Origin: Stratiolaelaps scimitus
Taxonomy: Eukaryota > Arthropoda > Arachnida > Mesostigmata > Laelapidae
Assembly: GCA_019614645.1 (NCBI GenBank)
Contig: JABWDB010000003.1
Location: 18,747,001-18,811,000, forward strand
DNA: 64,000 nucleotides
Direction: 5' to 3'
Part shown: positions 41,163 to 50,955 of the stretch, piece by piece
Position numbering within the stretch: the first letter of the stretch is position 1
Layout of the letters: each line of letters begins with the position of its first letter
Notes under the pieces: model-generated
What the model was told of the DNA's origin: nothing
Databases searched by the model: none
What the model saw: only the letters and a program-made list of their open reading frames with translations
Position numbers and translations under genes: made by a program

Positions 41163-41932
41163 GTATGTGTAGCTGCTGTTTCCTAATTTACTACTAGTAA
41201 TAGTAAGACCACAACGACTAGTTGACTACAGTAACCGCACTTGTGCTGTTGCAATGACTTCGGATCCCTCCTCTGCGTCTGAGGCTGCAGCGTTCGCCGT
41301 TACCGTCAGCGCGAGTTTTGGGTCGGGTCGTATCGTGTCGTAGTGCTAAACGCAACGTGGCAATAAGCGGCCGAAGAACCGGCAGCACCCGCGAGGCCCG
41401 GGCTCTATTGCTCGCAGTGGTAACTGGTGCCGCCGCCGCCGCCGCTAGCGCCCGTGGATGGCGGTAGTGGTGGTAAATCAACCACCGTCGCTATTGCTGC
41501 TGCTGCTGGACAGAACTCGGTGCCATAGTGGTCACTGGCGTCCATGTCTCGTTACTCGGCTGCGGCGTCGGGACGTCGTTGTGAGACTTGAGAATTCTCT
41601 AGCTGTACTAGTCAACACAGGAGACACATATGCTCCATCCACGCCGGGCTAAAACCATGTCTACTCCCCCAAAACAGCTTGCAGCAGCAACCGGAACAGC
41701 CGGAAAAAGCTGCACTGGTTAGCTGGGCTGGACCAATCCGTTTATGGGTCACAAGCAGTTCTGAATCATGCCACGGCTGTTGCTGCCACCGCTGCTGTTG
41801 TCTACAAGACAAACCGAGGAAATTAATTAGCCCTGACGCATTGACGACGTTGAGATAGGTGAGATACTGAGATATAATAGGATGGGTGGGTGAGTTTGTG
41901 GTTAACGAGGAGTGAAGAAAAGCCCCAACGAA

Positions 41933-42452
41933 AACGAGCAGAACAGTCAACAACAACATCCCGAGGGTGTGTTTGTTTGTGTGCATTCGAATACACACTT
42001 TCCGTATAGGAAGCTTTAGCAAGCGGCGTCAAGCAATGCCCCCGTAGGTGACACACGTTCGTTAGCCACGCTGTCTGCTGAATCATATGATAATTTAATA
42101 CGAGTGAGTTGCACAGTATAAACTAGCTCGATCGTGACGGTTGCTCTCGTGTTGTGGATAGTCGAGGCATACGTAAGGTATACATATACACATTCATAAA
42201 GGCATCGAGAGAGAATCGTGGACATTGAAGAGGATTTATTACAGTTAGATATCACCAGTGTATCTAGCAGAGTTAAGTGGTGTTGGTGATGCTGATTGCG
42301 AAGGAAGACCCTTGTCAATAATTTGATGAAAAACCGCGAATGCAAATGGGGATCAATCAAAGGCGTAGAGAGTTTTGCACGGCGGCAGCGTCTGTCTGAG
42401 CTCTACCGTCATAGAAGTAAAGCTATCGGCAGCAACCGTGATAGCAATGACA
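41933..42452 (+). repeat. palindrome 1, left arm (520 bp)
   Basis: This arm is the reverse complement of 42480-42999. Paired positions sum to 84932 at both the outer end (41933 with 42999) and the inner end (42452 with 42480), so indels between the arms balance. By eye I count about 16 differences, including one-base indels near 42023 and 42310, or about 97% identity. Substitutions are scattered. Short open frames in the arms are not conserved between them, so the arm does not look protein-coding. No transposon terminal motif or target-site duplication is apparent. Confidence 0.95.
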
Positions 42453-42479
42453 TTATATATCAGAACGTGGCGTTTGACC
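42453..42479. repeat. palindrome 1, spacer
   Basis: A 27-base unpaired centre that would form the loop of a hairpin transcript. It contains the short AT run TTATATAT. Confidence 0.9.
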
Positions 42480-42997
42480 TGTCATTGCTATCACGGTTGC
42501 TGCCGATAGCTTTACTTCTATGACGGTAGAGCTCAGACAGACGCTGCCGCCGTGCAAAAAGCTCTACGCCTTTGATTGATCCCCATTTGCATTCGCGGTT
42601 TTTCACCAAATCATTGATGAGGTCTTCCTTCGCAATCAGCACCACCAACACCACTCAACTCTGCTAGATACACTGGTGATATCTAACTGTAATAAATCCT
42701 CTTCAATGTCCACAATTCTCTCTCGATGCCTGTATGAATGTGCATATGTATACTTTACGTATGCCTCGACTATCCACAACACGAGAGCAACCGTCACGAT
42801 CGAGCTAGTTTATACTGTGCAACTCACTCGTATTAAATTATCATATGATTCAGCAGACAGCGTGGCTAACGAACGTGTGTCACCTATGGGGGCATTGCTT
42901 GACGCCCGCTTGCTCAAGCTTCCTATACGGAAAGTGTGTATTCGAATGCACACAAACAAACACACCCTCGGGATGTTGTTGTTGACTGTTCTGCTCG

Positions 42998-42999
<2 letters not shown>
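42480..42999 (-). repeat. palindrome 1, right arm (520 bp)
   Basis: Mirror partner of the left arm, about 97% identical. Its outer end runs straight into an (AT)n tract at 42999-43034, whereas the left arm's outer end has unique sequence. The right boundary therefore coincides with a microsatellite. Confidence 0.95.

Positions 43000-43034
<35 letters not shown>
42999..43034. repeat. (TA)18 microsatellite abutting palindrome 1
   Basis: Uninterrupted alternating TA beginning at the exact base where arm homology stops. Confidence 0.95.
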
Positions 43035-43035
<1 letters not shown>

Positions 43036-43582
43036 CCAATCACATAACCAGCCAGGTAGCTAGGTCGCTAGTCGGCCAGTCGTCAGACAAGACGACAAGA
43101 ATACACCACGACGAAAGGGGAATGACTCCACCAAGTGCGCGACCAACACCATCACCGCTGCGACTGGTGGTCGCGAGAACTCGCTACGGCGCAGTCCATC
43201 CAGTCGCGCGTGCAAAAGCTTGAGAGCGATGCGTAGCGCCACTGTCGAGCTAGACAGCCAGCAAGCTGGCCGATGGTAACATTGACACGGCAGCGGCGGC
43301 AGCAGTCCAGTTCAATCCTGCAGACAATCTGCTTGTCGCTTACTGCTGCTACTGCAACCGGCGTCCCTGCTCACCTTCGCTTGCGTGCTTCGCCTTACGA
43401 CACTGGCGAAACGACGCATATCAGAGAAACACTGTGGGCTAAGGTTTGTGCCTTGGTGGGAAGGCAGACAGGCTATGCTAGGCCAAGCGTTTCCTTTCAT
43501 CAGCTGGTGTCTCATAGCCTATACGGTGTCTGCTGAGTATCTATCGGTAGTGCAAACTAAGAACAGCCAGCTAGGCTGCTGC

Positions 43583-43613
<31 letters not shown>

Positions 43614-46009
43614 AGCGTAGGATCATGTAGCCATCAGCAGGCAAGTGACGACTTACTCGGTGTTCTGGTGGCCGCCCTTTCCAGACGCTCTCCAGAAGCT
43701 GTCGCTGAAGCTGGCATAGCGCGGCGCTAATGTAACTCTGGCAGCTTGCTACCCGCCACGGTAGCGGCAGCAGCCGCCGCCGCCGTCACCGCTGCCGGCA
43801 ACAGCGCCAGCACACAGAGCCGTGTCGTCGTCAAGGCGTTAGCGTCGGCGTTGGCGCCGCCACAAGTTCTTCCTGTCCGTCTGATATTAGCCATTTGCCG
43901 GCTGCGCGATCTCTTTCGATGACTACTACCAAACAACAACTAGTCCGATCACTGTTTGCTTGTGTGGTGGCAACCATATTCGCCGCCTAAACGCTAGCAT
44001 CTCGAGAGCAATGCACGGTTTGCTCGATTCGCGCAGCAAAAAACCACCCGTCAGATCTGCAGACAATGATCGACGGTACGGACCCAGCGGTCTACGAGTC
44101 ACTGCCGCTGGCGGCGCCGCCGCCGCCGCCGCTGCCACAGGTCGCCACGCCACAGCATATCGCAATACACCAGTAGAACACGCGCAGCATGACCGCGGCA
44201 GTAACCGGTCGCGGCCGCCCATGGCCATCAACAATCGCACTGCCTTTTGCTCCACTCTTGGTTGCCCTTCGACCTCCGGCCGGCCGTCGGCGACAGCGGG
44301 GCGGCCGATGATGATCAGCTGGCGAACAGACGGCGACTGTTTGACGTAGGGTTGAGCTGAAGGCAAGCCAACTGCTACAACCGCGGCGACTGTGGCTGAT
44401 GCTGTGCGTTGTTTAAAGCAACACCAGCGAGGAGAAGGCTATCTACTACGCCGTCGTGGGCTAACAAAGCGACAGTTAGTAGCAAGGGTTGATCTGTGTG
44501 TCGGTCGCTCGGTCAGTGAGTGCGGTGGTGGCGGCGGCGGTGGCGCCGCCGCTGCCACCGCCGCCGCCAGCAGTAGCTTCGGCATTAGCTGCAGCGCAAC
44601 CAGGAGCCATGCACGGCCAGTGATAGTTGTAGTAGTTGTAATCGTAGTATAATAATAGTATGGTATGAGTAGATGATGCGTGCAGAAATAATGCCAGCAG
44701 TAGATAGAGATCCAGAGCTGATCGACAGCAAGAACGGCAACAAAAAAGCTCGAATATATATGTATATATATATATATATATATTCTAGTGCGATAGCGGT
44801 CGGGTAGTGGGTGGCCAATCCAGACGCATTCTGCAGCCACATAACACTGTCTTACAGTGCAAGCACACGAAAACAAACACACACACAACGTTATCAGAGG
44901 TAAAAGATACAGCGTGTTTGAGAAATAATCTTAAGGAGAGAGAAGAGGAGAGACTTCGGCAAAGGGGTGTGCTGAGGTATATTGAGGTGTCAAGTTGAAA
45001 ATCAATATGAAATAAACCCATCGAAAAAGCCTTTCCACTCAACGTGTTGTCCTTTTCATCGAAATTCGCTAAAAATAAATAGAGACTGCCCCGTTTATCG
45101 TTGTAATCCGGCGGAGGTCAGACGGAATCATTAAAATCATCGTTTCAAACAACTACAAAAGCACGCCACAGCCACACAATCACACAGAATCACTCAAGCG
45201 CCCTGACACGAGGGGAGAGGTCGAGAGAGAGACGCATCATTTAGAGATATTGAATATATATATATATATATATGCAGAGACATGAGTTGTGCGGTTGAAC
45301 CTAGGGTAATATTCATCCGCCGGGACAATCGATCATCACCAAACGCCGTTGTCGTAATATTAATCAGTATCATCATGATCATCATCCGCATCATAATTAT
45401 TAAACCCCATTGCGACTAATGCCTATATAATACAGTGGTACATCTTCTGGCGTCTCGAATTCGGCGCCTCGTAATCGGACGCGCAGTTAAATATACTAGA
45501 TGATCTATGCATATGTACAATAGAGATGGCCCGAGTAAGAGGACTCTCGGGCTGTCCGCGCGACCCTCAGCTGGCTAGCTCCCTCCTCCAAACGGGGCTG
45601 GAGCTGTTCGTTGTTGTTGGCTAGGTTGAATGAAGACCTCTCATCAACGAAGTCACTGTTGCTGTCGCCTCTGCCGCCGGTACTCTTGCAGGTTGTTGGG
45701 TTGTAGCAGCCGATGATGTCTTCGAGCACACAATAACACAACACACTCTCACGCACGGCGATCAAGCTTCGGTCTTCGACTTGAAGCTCCGTTCGAATGA
45801 GGGCGCCTTCAACGGAGACGATCCGAGCTGCTGGGCGGCACCAACAGCAACAACGGCAGCAGCAGCAGCAACAACGAGAAGAGCACTTGATGAAGGGGCG
45901 AGCCAGTGCTTGACTCGTTGCTCCTGAAGCTGCGCGCCGCGCCGATGCCGAAGTATGACGCTAGCTGATACCCCCAACATCTGTGATATCGTCACACGTT
46001 TTTTCCGCC
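43035..46009. other. non-coding DNA between the two palindromes
   Basis: CTG tracts (43577-43614), GCC-rich blocks near 43770, 44105-44140 and 44525-44575, and (TA)n tracts at about 44753-44782 and 45253-45274. The open frames 43926-44366, 43960-44349 and 44439-44888 are opposite-strand readings of the triplet-rich DNA without domains. No gene is supportable. Confidence 0.55.
43577..43614. repeat. CTG/TTG triplet repeat
   Basis: About a dozen CTG units with TTG interruptions. Confidence 0.9.
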
Positions 46010-46474
46010 AATGCGTATTCCTTTGCCGATCGTATTGGTGGTTTCCAATGGTGTAGGTCTGATTGCTGCTGCTGCTGTTGTTGTTCTTGTCGTCGTCATT
46101 GCTAGTTACAGCTTCATGCATGCATATGCTGCCCCTTGGCGTTTTAAGAATGATGATGATGGTGAGTTCGGCCCTACTGCCGCTGCCCGTCACCTCCGCG
46201 TGGAGAAGAACTTCTACTTGTGACACTACCCAGCGCGACGGCTGCCTCTCGTTGTGCTTGTCAGCCGCCGCAGGTCGCAGCTACAGATTCTGCTCAAGCC
46301 GGAATGATAACAACACAACATGGTTGTCCACGTTAAGACGTCACCGCCGCTTGCCATCATGCCCAACGTCGATTCGAGTATACCCATCGCAGGACTAGCG
46401 GTATGCGTCGCGCTTGAGAGAGGTATTAATGATAATAATGGTAAAATCGTATAAATGGCTTGCGTCGTACGCAC
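46010..46474 (+). repeat. palindrome 2, left arm (465 bp)
   Basis: Reverse complement of 46552-47016. Paired positions sum to 93026 throughout, so there is no net indel. By eye, differences concentrate in the outermost 70 bases (about five). The remaining 395 bases show only one, an A/G at about 46230. The outer edge is at the ATGCGTATTCC motif near 46010. The arm contains a CTG run. Confidence 0.95.
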
Positions 46475-46551
46475 GTGTGGCACGCACGCGGCTGCCGCGA
46501 GACTTGCTCGCCGCAGTCGAGCCAGTTGCATATAACGACGACCACTAGCGC
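46475..46551. repeat. palindrome 2, spacer
   Basis: A 77-base centre, GC-rich on its left half. It would be the loop of a hairpin transcript. Confidence 0.9.
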
Positions 46552-47016
46552 GTGCGTACGACGCAAGCCATTTATACGATTTTACCATTATTATCATTAA
46601 TACCTCTCTCAAGCGCGACGCATACCGCTAGTCCTGCGATGGGTATACTCGAATCGACGTTGGGCATGATGGCAAGCGGCGGTGACGTCTTAACGTGGAC
46701 AACCATGTTGTGTTGTTATCATTCCGGCTTGAGCAGAATCTGTAGCTGCGACCTGCGGCGGCTGACAAGCACAACGAGAGGCAGCCGTCGCGCCGGGTAG
46801 TGTCACAAGTAGAAGTTCTTCTCCACGCGGAGGTGACGGGCAGCGGCAGTAGGGCCGAACTCACCATCATCATCATTCTTAAAACGCCAAGGGGCAGCAT
46901 ATGCATGCATGAAGCTGTAACTAGCAATGACGACGACAAGAACAACAGCAGCAGCAGCAGCAATCAGATCTACAACATTAGAAACCACGAATACGATCGG
47001 CAAAGGAATACGCATG
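46552..47016 (-). repeat. palindrome 2, right arm, adjoining the Brinker-like gene
   Basis: Mirror partner of 46010-46474. Its outer end is 34 bases from the stop codon of the minus-strand Brinker-domain gene (47051). The whole palindrome therefore lies in the position expected for that gene's 3' untranslated region. No AATAAA-type signal on the minus strand is evident between the stop codon and the palindrome. Confidence 0.95.
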
Positions 47017-47050
47017 GTACGAATTACAATCGTTGAATCTCGGTTGTTCG

Positions 47051-48220
47051 CTAGCGTCGCTCGAGGCCGAGCTGTCGAGCAAATGAGTCCTGCTCCGTAA
47101 CTGGCTTCACCGGTAGCTGGCTAGTGTACCGTTGTAGCCAATGATCTCGGACCGATTTGCACACGATCACCGTGAACGGTAACTGGATTTCTGGGAAGGG
47201 CTTTGACGTCACCTGGTGTGAGATCGTCTTGAGGACTGGCGCCGGTGGCAACGTCGGGGCCGGCGGCGGCGATGGCGCAGGTGGCGGTGATGGGCTACTC
47301 GCTTGTTGTGGCTGTGACTGGTGCTGCTGCGAAGGCTGCTGGTGCTGCTGTTGGCTGCTGCAGTGGTGAGGTGCTGTTGGCTGCTGCTGATGAAGTTGTT
47401 GGTGGTGATTTTGCTGCTGCTGTTGCTGCGGCGGCTGTTGTTGGTGTAAATGATGCTGTGGTTCTTGTTGTTGCTGCTGTTGCCGCTGCTGGGGAAACTG
47501 TTGGGGGCTGTGGTGATGGTTATGGCTGTGGGAGTTGGCCATCTCGTCATCGACAACCTCTTCCTGATAGCAGCCCACATCCTCGTAGTAGCCGTCGTCC
47601 GATGGCGAGCAGCTCAATCGGGCCAGCTCACGTTCGTCCATGTTGAGTGACGGTGGAGGCGGTGATTCGCCCCCAGATTCAGCGCCCGACATCGAGTGGC
47701 TGCTGCCGGCCATTGCAGACATGTGCGCCGACGCTCTGCTCAGAGGTCGCCGGCCGCTGCGCAACGGATCGTGCAGCTTCGCACGGCCACCGACGCCGAC
47801 ACCGCCAGCGGCAGAAACACCACCGCCGCTACCAGCACCGCCTCCGCCGCCGCCGCCGAGGGCGACGCTCAGGCTATTGGCCCCGTTGACCATCGGATGG
47901 TGATTATGATGATGGTTATTGTGGTGGCCGTTGACATGGCCGCCAGCGCCAGCAACGCCAACACTGCCGGCACCACCACCGCCGCCGTGCAAAGGCTGAT
48001 GCAGGGATAGCACTCCGCGCGAGAAGTCGGCACCCAACACGTCGAGGCTGGTGGCGACGGCCGATTTTCGCCAGCCTCTGATTGTGCTCTCATTGAGGCC
48101 AAACTTCGATCCGGCCGCGCGGTTCGAGTGCTTCTCCGCCCACTGGATGACTTTTAGCTTGAACGTGATATCGTACTTGCCCTTCTTCTTCGATGGCGGT
48201 GCAGTCCCCACTGGATGCAT
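47051..48220 (-). CDS. Brinker/POGK-type DNA-binding-domain transcription factor
   Basis: A 389-residue protein in one uninterrupted frame. An in-frame TAA lies four codons before the ATG, and A is at -3, so the start is well supported. Residues 11-53 form a basic helix-turn-helix of the Brinker DBD/POGK/CENP-B N-terminal kind, with a KKK patch, then FKLKVIQWAEKHSNRAA, the turn KFGLNEST and the closing IRGWRK. The rest is mostly low complexity: glycine-rich 79-145, a histidine cluster 99-108, an acidic stretch 195-227, Gln/His-rich 231-306 and Pro/Ala-rich 309-328. A non-repetitive C-terminal tail (331-389) may be a separate functional module. No PxDLS CtBP motif or FKPY Groucho motif, both known from Drosophila Brinker, is visible, so orthology to brinker is not claimed. 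Expected role: nuclear sequence-specific regulator, possibly a repressor. A domesticated transposase-type HTH is the alternative. The 3' flank is a 1-kb palindrome. Confidence 0.85.
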   Translation of the reverse strand: MHPVGTAPPSKKKGKYDITFKLKVIQWAEKHSNRAAGSKFGLNESTIRGWRKSAVATSLDVLGADFSRGVLSLHQPLHGGGGGAGSVGVAGAGGHVNGHHNNHHHNHHPMVNGANSLSVALGGGGGGGAGSGGGVSAAGGVGVGGRAKLHDPLRSGRRPLSRASAHMSAMAGSSHSMSGAESGGESPPPPSLNMDERELARLSCSPSDDGYYEDVGCYQEEVVDDEMANSHSHNHHHSPQQFPQQRQQQQQQEPQHHLHQQQPPQQQQQQNHHQQLHQQQPTAPHHCSSQQQHQQPSQQHQSQPQQASSPSPPPAPSPPPAPTLPPAPVLKTISHQVTSKPFPEIQLPFTVIVCKSVRDHWLQRYTSQLPVKPVTEQDSFARQLGLERR

Positions 48221-49126
48221 ATTGGCAGCTTAGGTTTGTATCAGCAGCGTGATAACGACTTGATTGTCTTGCTGATGCGTTCCTGCTGTTGCTGCCGTGC
48301 TCACCACCTATGTGTTTATATATATATTTGTATAAATATATATATATATATAACGTTGTCTATTCGTGTACACGTAACTCGTTCATTCACTACCGGCGAT
48401 ATCCGGCGCTGCGTGGTATAATGGCACAAATCCACCGCGCGGTTGCGGTTCGGCAAATGATGATCGGTGACGATGTGACGAGGTGCAATACCGTCTCCCT
48501 CACGCTGCACTGCTCACACGACTACACACACCAAACAAACAAACGAACAATGACTGATCGAACACAATAATTCGTAAAAAGTACTCCTCGGGGGGGGGCG
48601 ACCCTCTCAGAATCGCAGTCTCTCCTCACTCACAAATTGCACCGCCTCCTCGGGCGCTGGTGGCTGCCGCAGCAGCAGCAGTGATCGCTCGCTCGCTCTC
48701 TCGCACAAACTCTCTCACCTACTCAACTCAGCTCAAGTCCAACAGCTTCAATGAATGCAACATCCAACTCCGAGGAGTGGCTCTGAAGTTTTCACACCGG
48801 CCGAATATCACATGCTCCGACAAACACCGTTTGGTTGTCTACCGCGAGCTGAAAACAGAACGCCAACAAGCAGGCACTGTATTCGCATGCGGCGCACGCG
48901 CGATAAATCGATATTGATACGTAGATATACGCGGTAGTTGATAGAGCCTTGTCGCCTCTATTGTTGTTGCTGCTGCTGCTGCTGCTGTTGCTGTTTTCGT
49001 GCCGTTTAGTATATATTATTATTAATCACACTACGACGCACTTAGTTGACCTGTCCCGCTAATCAATCCTCGAGGAGGGTGCTCGCCGCTCTCGTATCGC
49101 GTATAAGGTATCCAGATATCCGATGG
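48221..49126. other. upstream region of the Brinker-like gene
   Basis: This holds an imperfect (TA)n block (about 48317-48352), a G-run near 48591, a CAG run near 48667-48680 and a CTG run near 48966-48990. A minus-strand promoter or leader would lie here. TATA-like sequence occurs in the TA block, but no initiator can be assigned. No second gene seen. Confidence 0.45.
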
Positions 49127-49165
49127 TATAAAAGCACTCACAAACATATACACACGATCATCCGT
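49127..49165 (+). promoter_or_regulatory. candidate core promoter (TATAAAAG)
   Basis: A full-consensus TATAAAAG stands at 49127-49134. Thirty-three bases downstream lies TCATCC (A at 49160), close to the arthropod TCATT initiator. The next ATG (near 49234) opens only 22 codons. No coding exon was tied to it, so it could be a chance match or the promoter of a transcript spliced further downstream. It points away from the Brinker-like gene. Confidence 0.25.
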
Positions 49166-50120
49166 CAATCATCCCTGCAGCTTCGTGTGGAGTTTATCGA
49201 ATCACACGCGCGTACACTTGCTTCAAGACGTCGAGATGCGACAACTTCAACCGCTGCGGCTGATTAGGGGCCGCATAGGCAGATGGACGAAACGAACTGA
49301 TTGATTGATTGATTGACTGATCGATGTCCGAACTACTACACCTACGAACAACTTGAACTACACTTCAATGCAATATGCTGTGCCCGTACGACAGCGCTGA
49401 GTGTGTGTCAGCGTATGGGTGGCCAGCCGTCATCGCTCACTAACTCACACGCGTTTGCCTTGTCGTGTTTGCTGCTGCTGTTGCCGCTGCTGGCAACAAG
49501 CGCCTACTTCGCCTGTTTGTCGAGGTTCTTCGTTGACTGTTAACAAGGGACAACAGGGCTTGGACCCTGGCTGGCGATCAAGCTGGTGTTGATTTACCTT
49601 GACGGCGAGCGTTTTCAACAACAGCCAACCAGACGTCTACCACAGCTATTACCACTGCGGCGGTGGCAACGACAGCAAGTGCTGCTACTGCTGTTGCTGT
49701 CGCTGTTGCTGCTGCTGTCGACGATCTGTCTATCGTAGCGTAGCACTGCTACTACTAACTGCTTCAACGCTGGCTGCCTCCCTGCCTGGTTGTTGGCGGT
49801 GATGGTGGTGGCTTGCTTACCGGTCGTCCGTCCGGTCTCGCTGCCGTTCGCTGTGCTGCTAACCGCCGTTGTCTCCACGCACGGAGCTGCCTGAGCGCGC
49901 GCAATGCTTGGCCACTGCTTAGCTCGGCCGACTGGGAGAGAGGGCGATATGACGCGCCCGAGTTTCAGAGGGTGTGACGCGAGTCACGACGACTGCCAGC
50001 GCCATCAACAGCAGCGACTCTGTCGGTCGGGCTGTCCGTGCGTCGATTCGTTCATCTGTTGGGGAAGCGGAGCGAGCAACGAGAAGCCGGCGAGCGAGAG
50101 CAGTGGCTGCGACAGCCAGA

Positions 50121-50138
50121 GGGGGGGGGGGGGGGGGG
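50121..50138 (+). repeat. G18 homopolymer
   Basis: Eighteen consecutive G residues, the longest single-base run I noticed in the window. It can form a G-quadruplex and is prone to length error. Confidence 0.95.
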
Positions 50139-50928
50139 CTATCTATATACAACAACAACGGCTGCGCGCCCGCGCGAATGTCGCCCGCCGCTCCTCCTCG
50201 TGTAGGGGCGGCTATGGCAGCCGCAGCAGAAGCTCAGTGGTGTTCTGGCGCTGCTAAGTCGCTGTCAGTTTGAGAGGAGACATGGGGCGGGGTCTTGAAC
50301 TGTGAGTTCAACCAGCACCGTCATCAGTGACGATTGCTGTTGTTGCTGCTGCTGCTGCTATTACTCACGATCGCATACAATGTGACTAATTGTGATGATT
50401 CGTATATTGAGAGATATTGCGCGAGTATCGCGTAGTTAGTCGATGAAGTGATAGACAACGGTGAGTGCGGACGACTCACCTCTCTGCAGAGTGTACGCCA
50501 CATAGCGAATGCAAGATCGCACGATCCTTCCATCTGCCATGATTTTTCCTCGCTATAAAGCAATGCCATTGCCTCTCATAACGACCCATAACTGCGTTGG
50601 CCTGACAGCCTGTACTTTGTCAACTTTGTCACTAATTATTGCATATATTAAGACAAAGAATAATATGAAATAAATGTGCACTGCTACAATAAGAGAGAAC
50701 CTTAGTGATAATCCACTGAGGGATCATTTGCTTAGTTGATTTGCTCGTTGCTTGCTGTATTGAAAACTACTGAGTTGTTCGTGGAGTGGGTTCGGTAGAT
50801 CTTTCACGCGAAGCTGTGGGGAAGATTAAAGCGATTTTTTCTTAATCGCCTTAATCGTCCGCCTCCGCCCTAATCAGTAATATCTACGCCCGTTGCGTCA
50901 GGTTGTTATCCACGCGTTATCATCTTAT

Positions 50929-50955
50929 ATATATATATATATTATATATATATAC
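50929..50955. repeat. (TA)n tract with TATTATA interruption
   Basis: Two alternating TA blocks joined by TATTATA. Confidence 0.9.

Larger units (their letters stand above)
31370..41932. other. non-coding stretch, AT-richer
   Basis: No supportable gene. Contents are a C12 run (32358-32369), (TA)n/T12 hairpin (33004-33047), ATT tracts (34689-34714, 35213-35268), (TA)n at about 34791-34822, 36721-36748, 37432-37447, 37991-38026 and 41127-41161, C-rich DNA at about 35587-35608, and a CT run (37220-37246). A TTG/CTG tract lies at 39588-39640. A CTTCTCATTTCAG acceptor near 38264 is followed by 35 open codons, but no donor partner was seen. Open frames of 130-136 codons (36670-37071, 38398-38793 and 41612-42022, all minus) show no domain. 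Confidence 0.55.

Noticed and set aside
42296..43035. Matching open frames in the arms of palindrome 1
   Set aside because: The frames are interrupted differently in each arm and differences do not favour synonymous sites, so coding is unlikely.
46226..46963. Matching open frames on both strands around 46.2-47.0 kb
   Set aside because: They are the same sequence read from the two arms of palindrome 2, not a protein family.
47157..48010. Several plus-strand frames over the Brinker-like gene
   Set aside because: Antisense shadows of the Gln/His/Gly-rich coding sequence.
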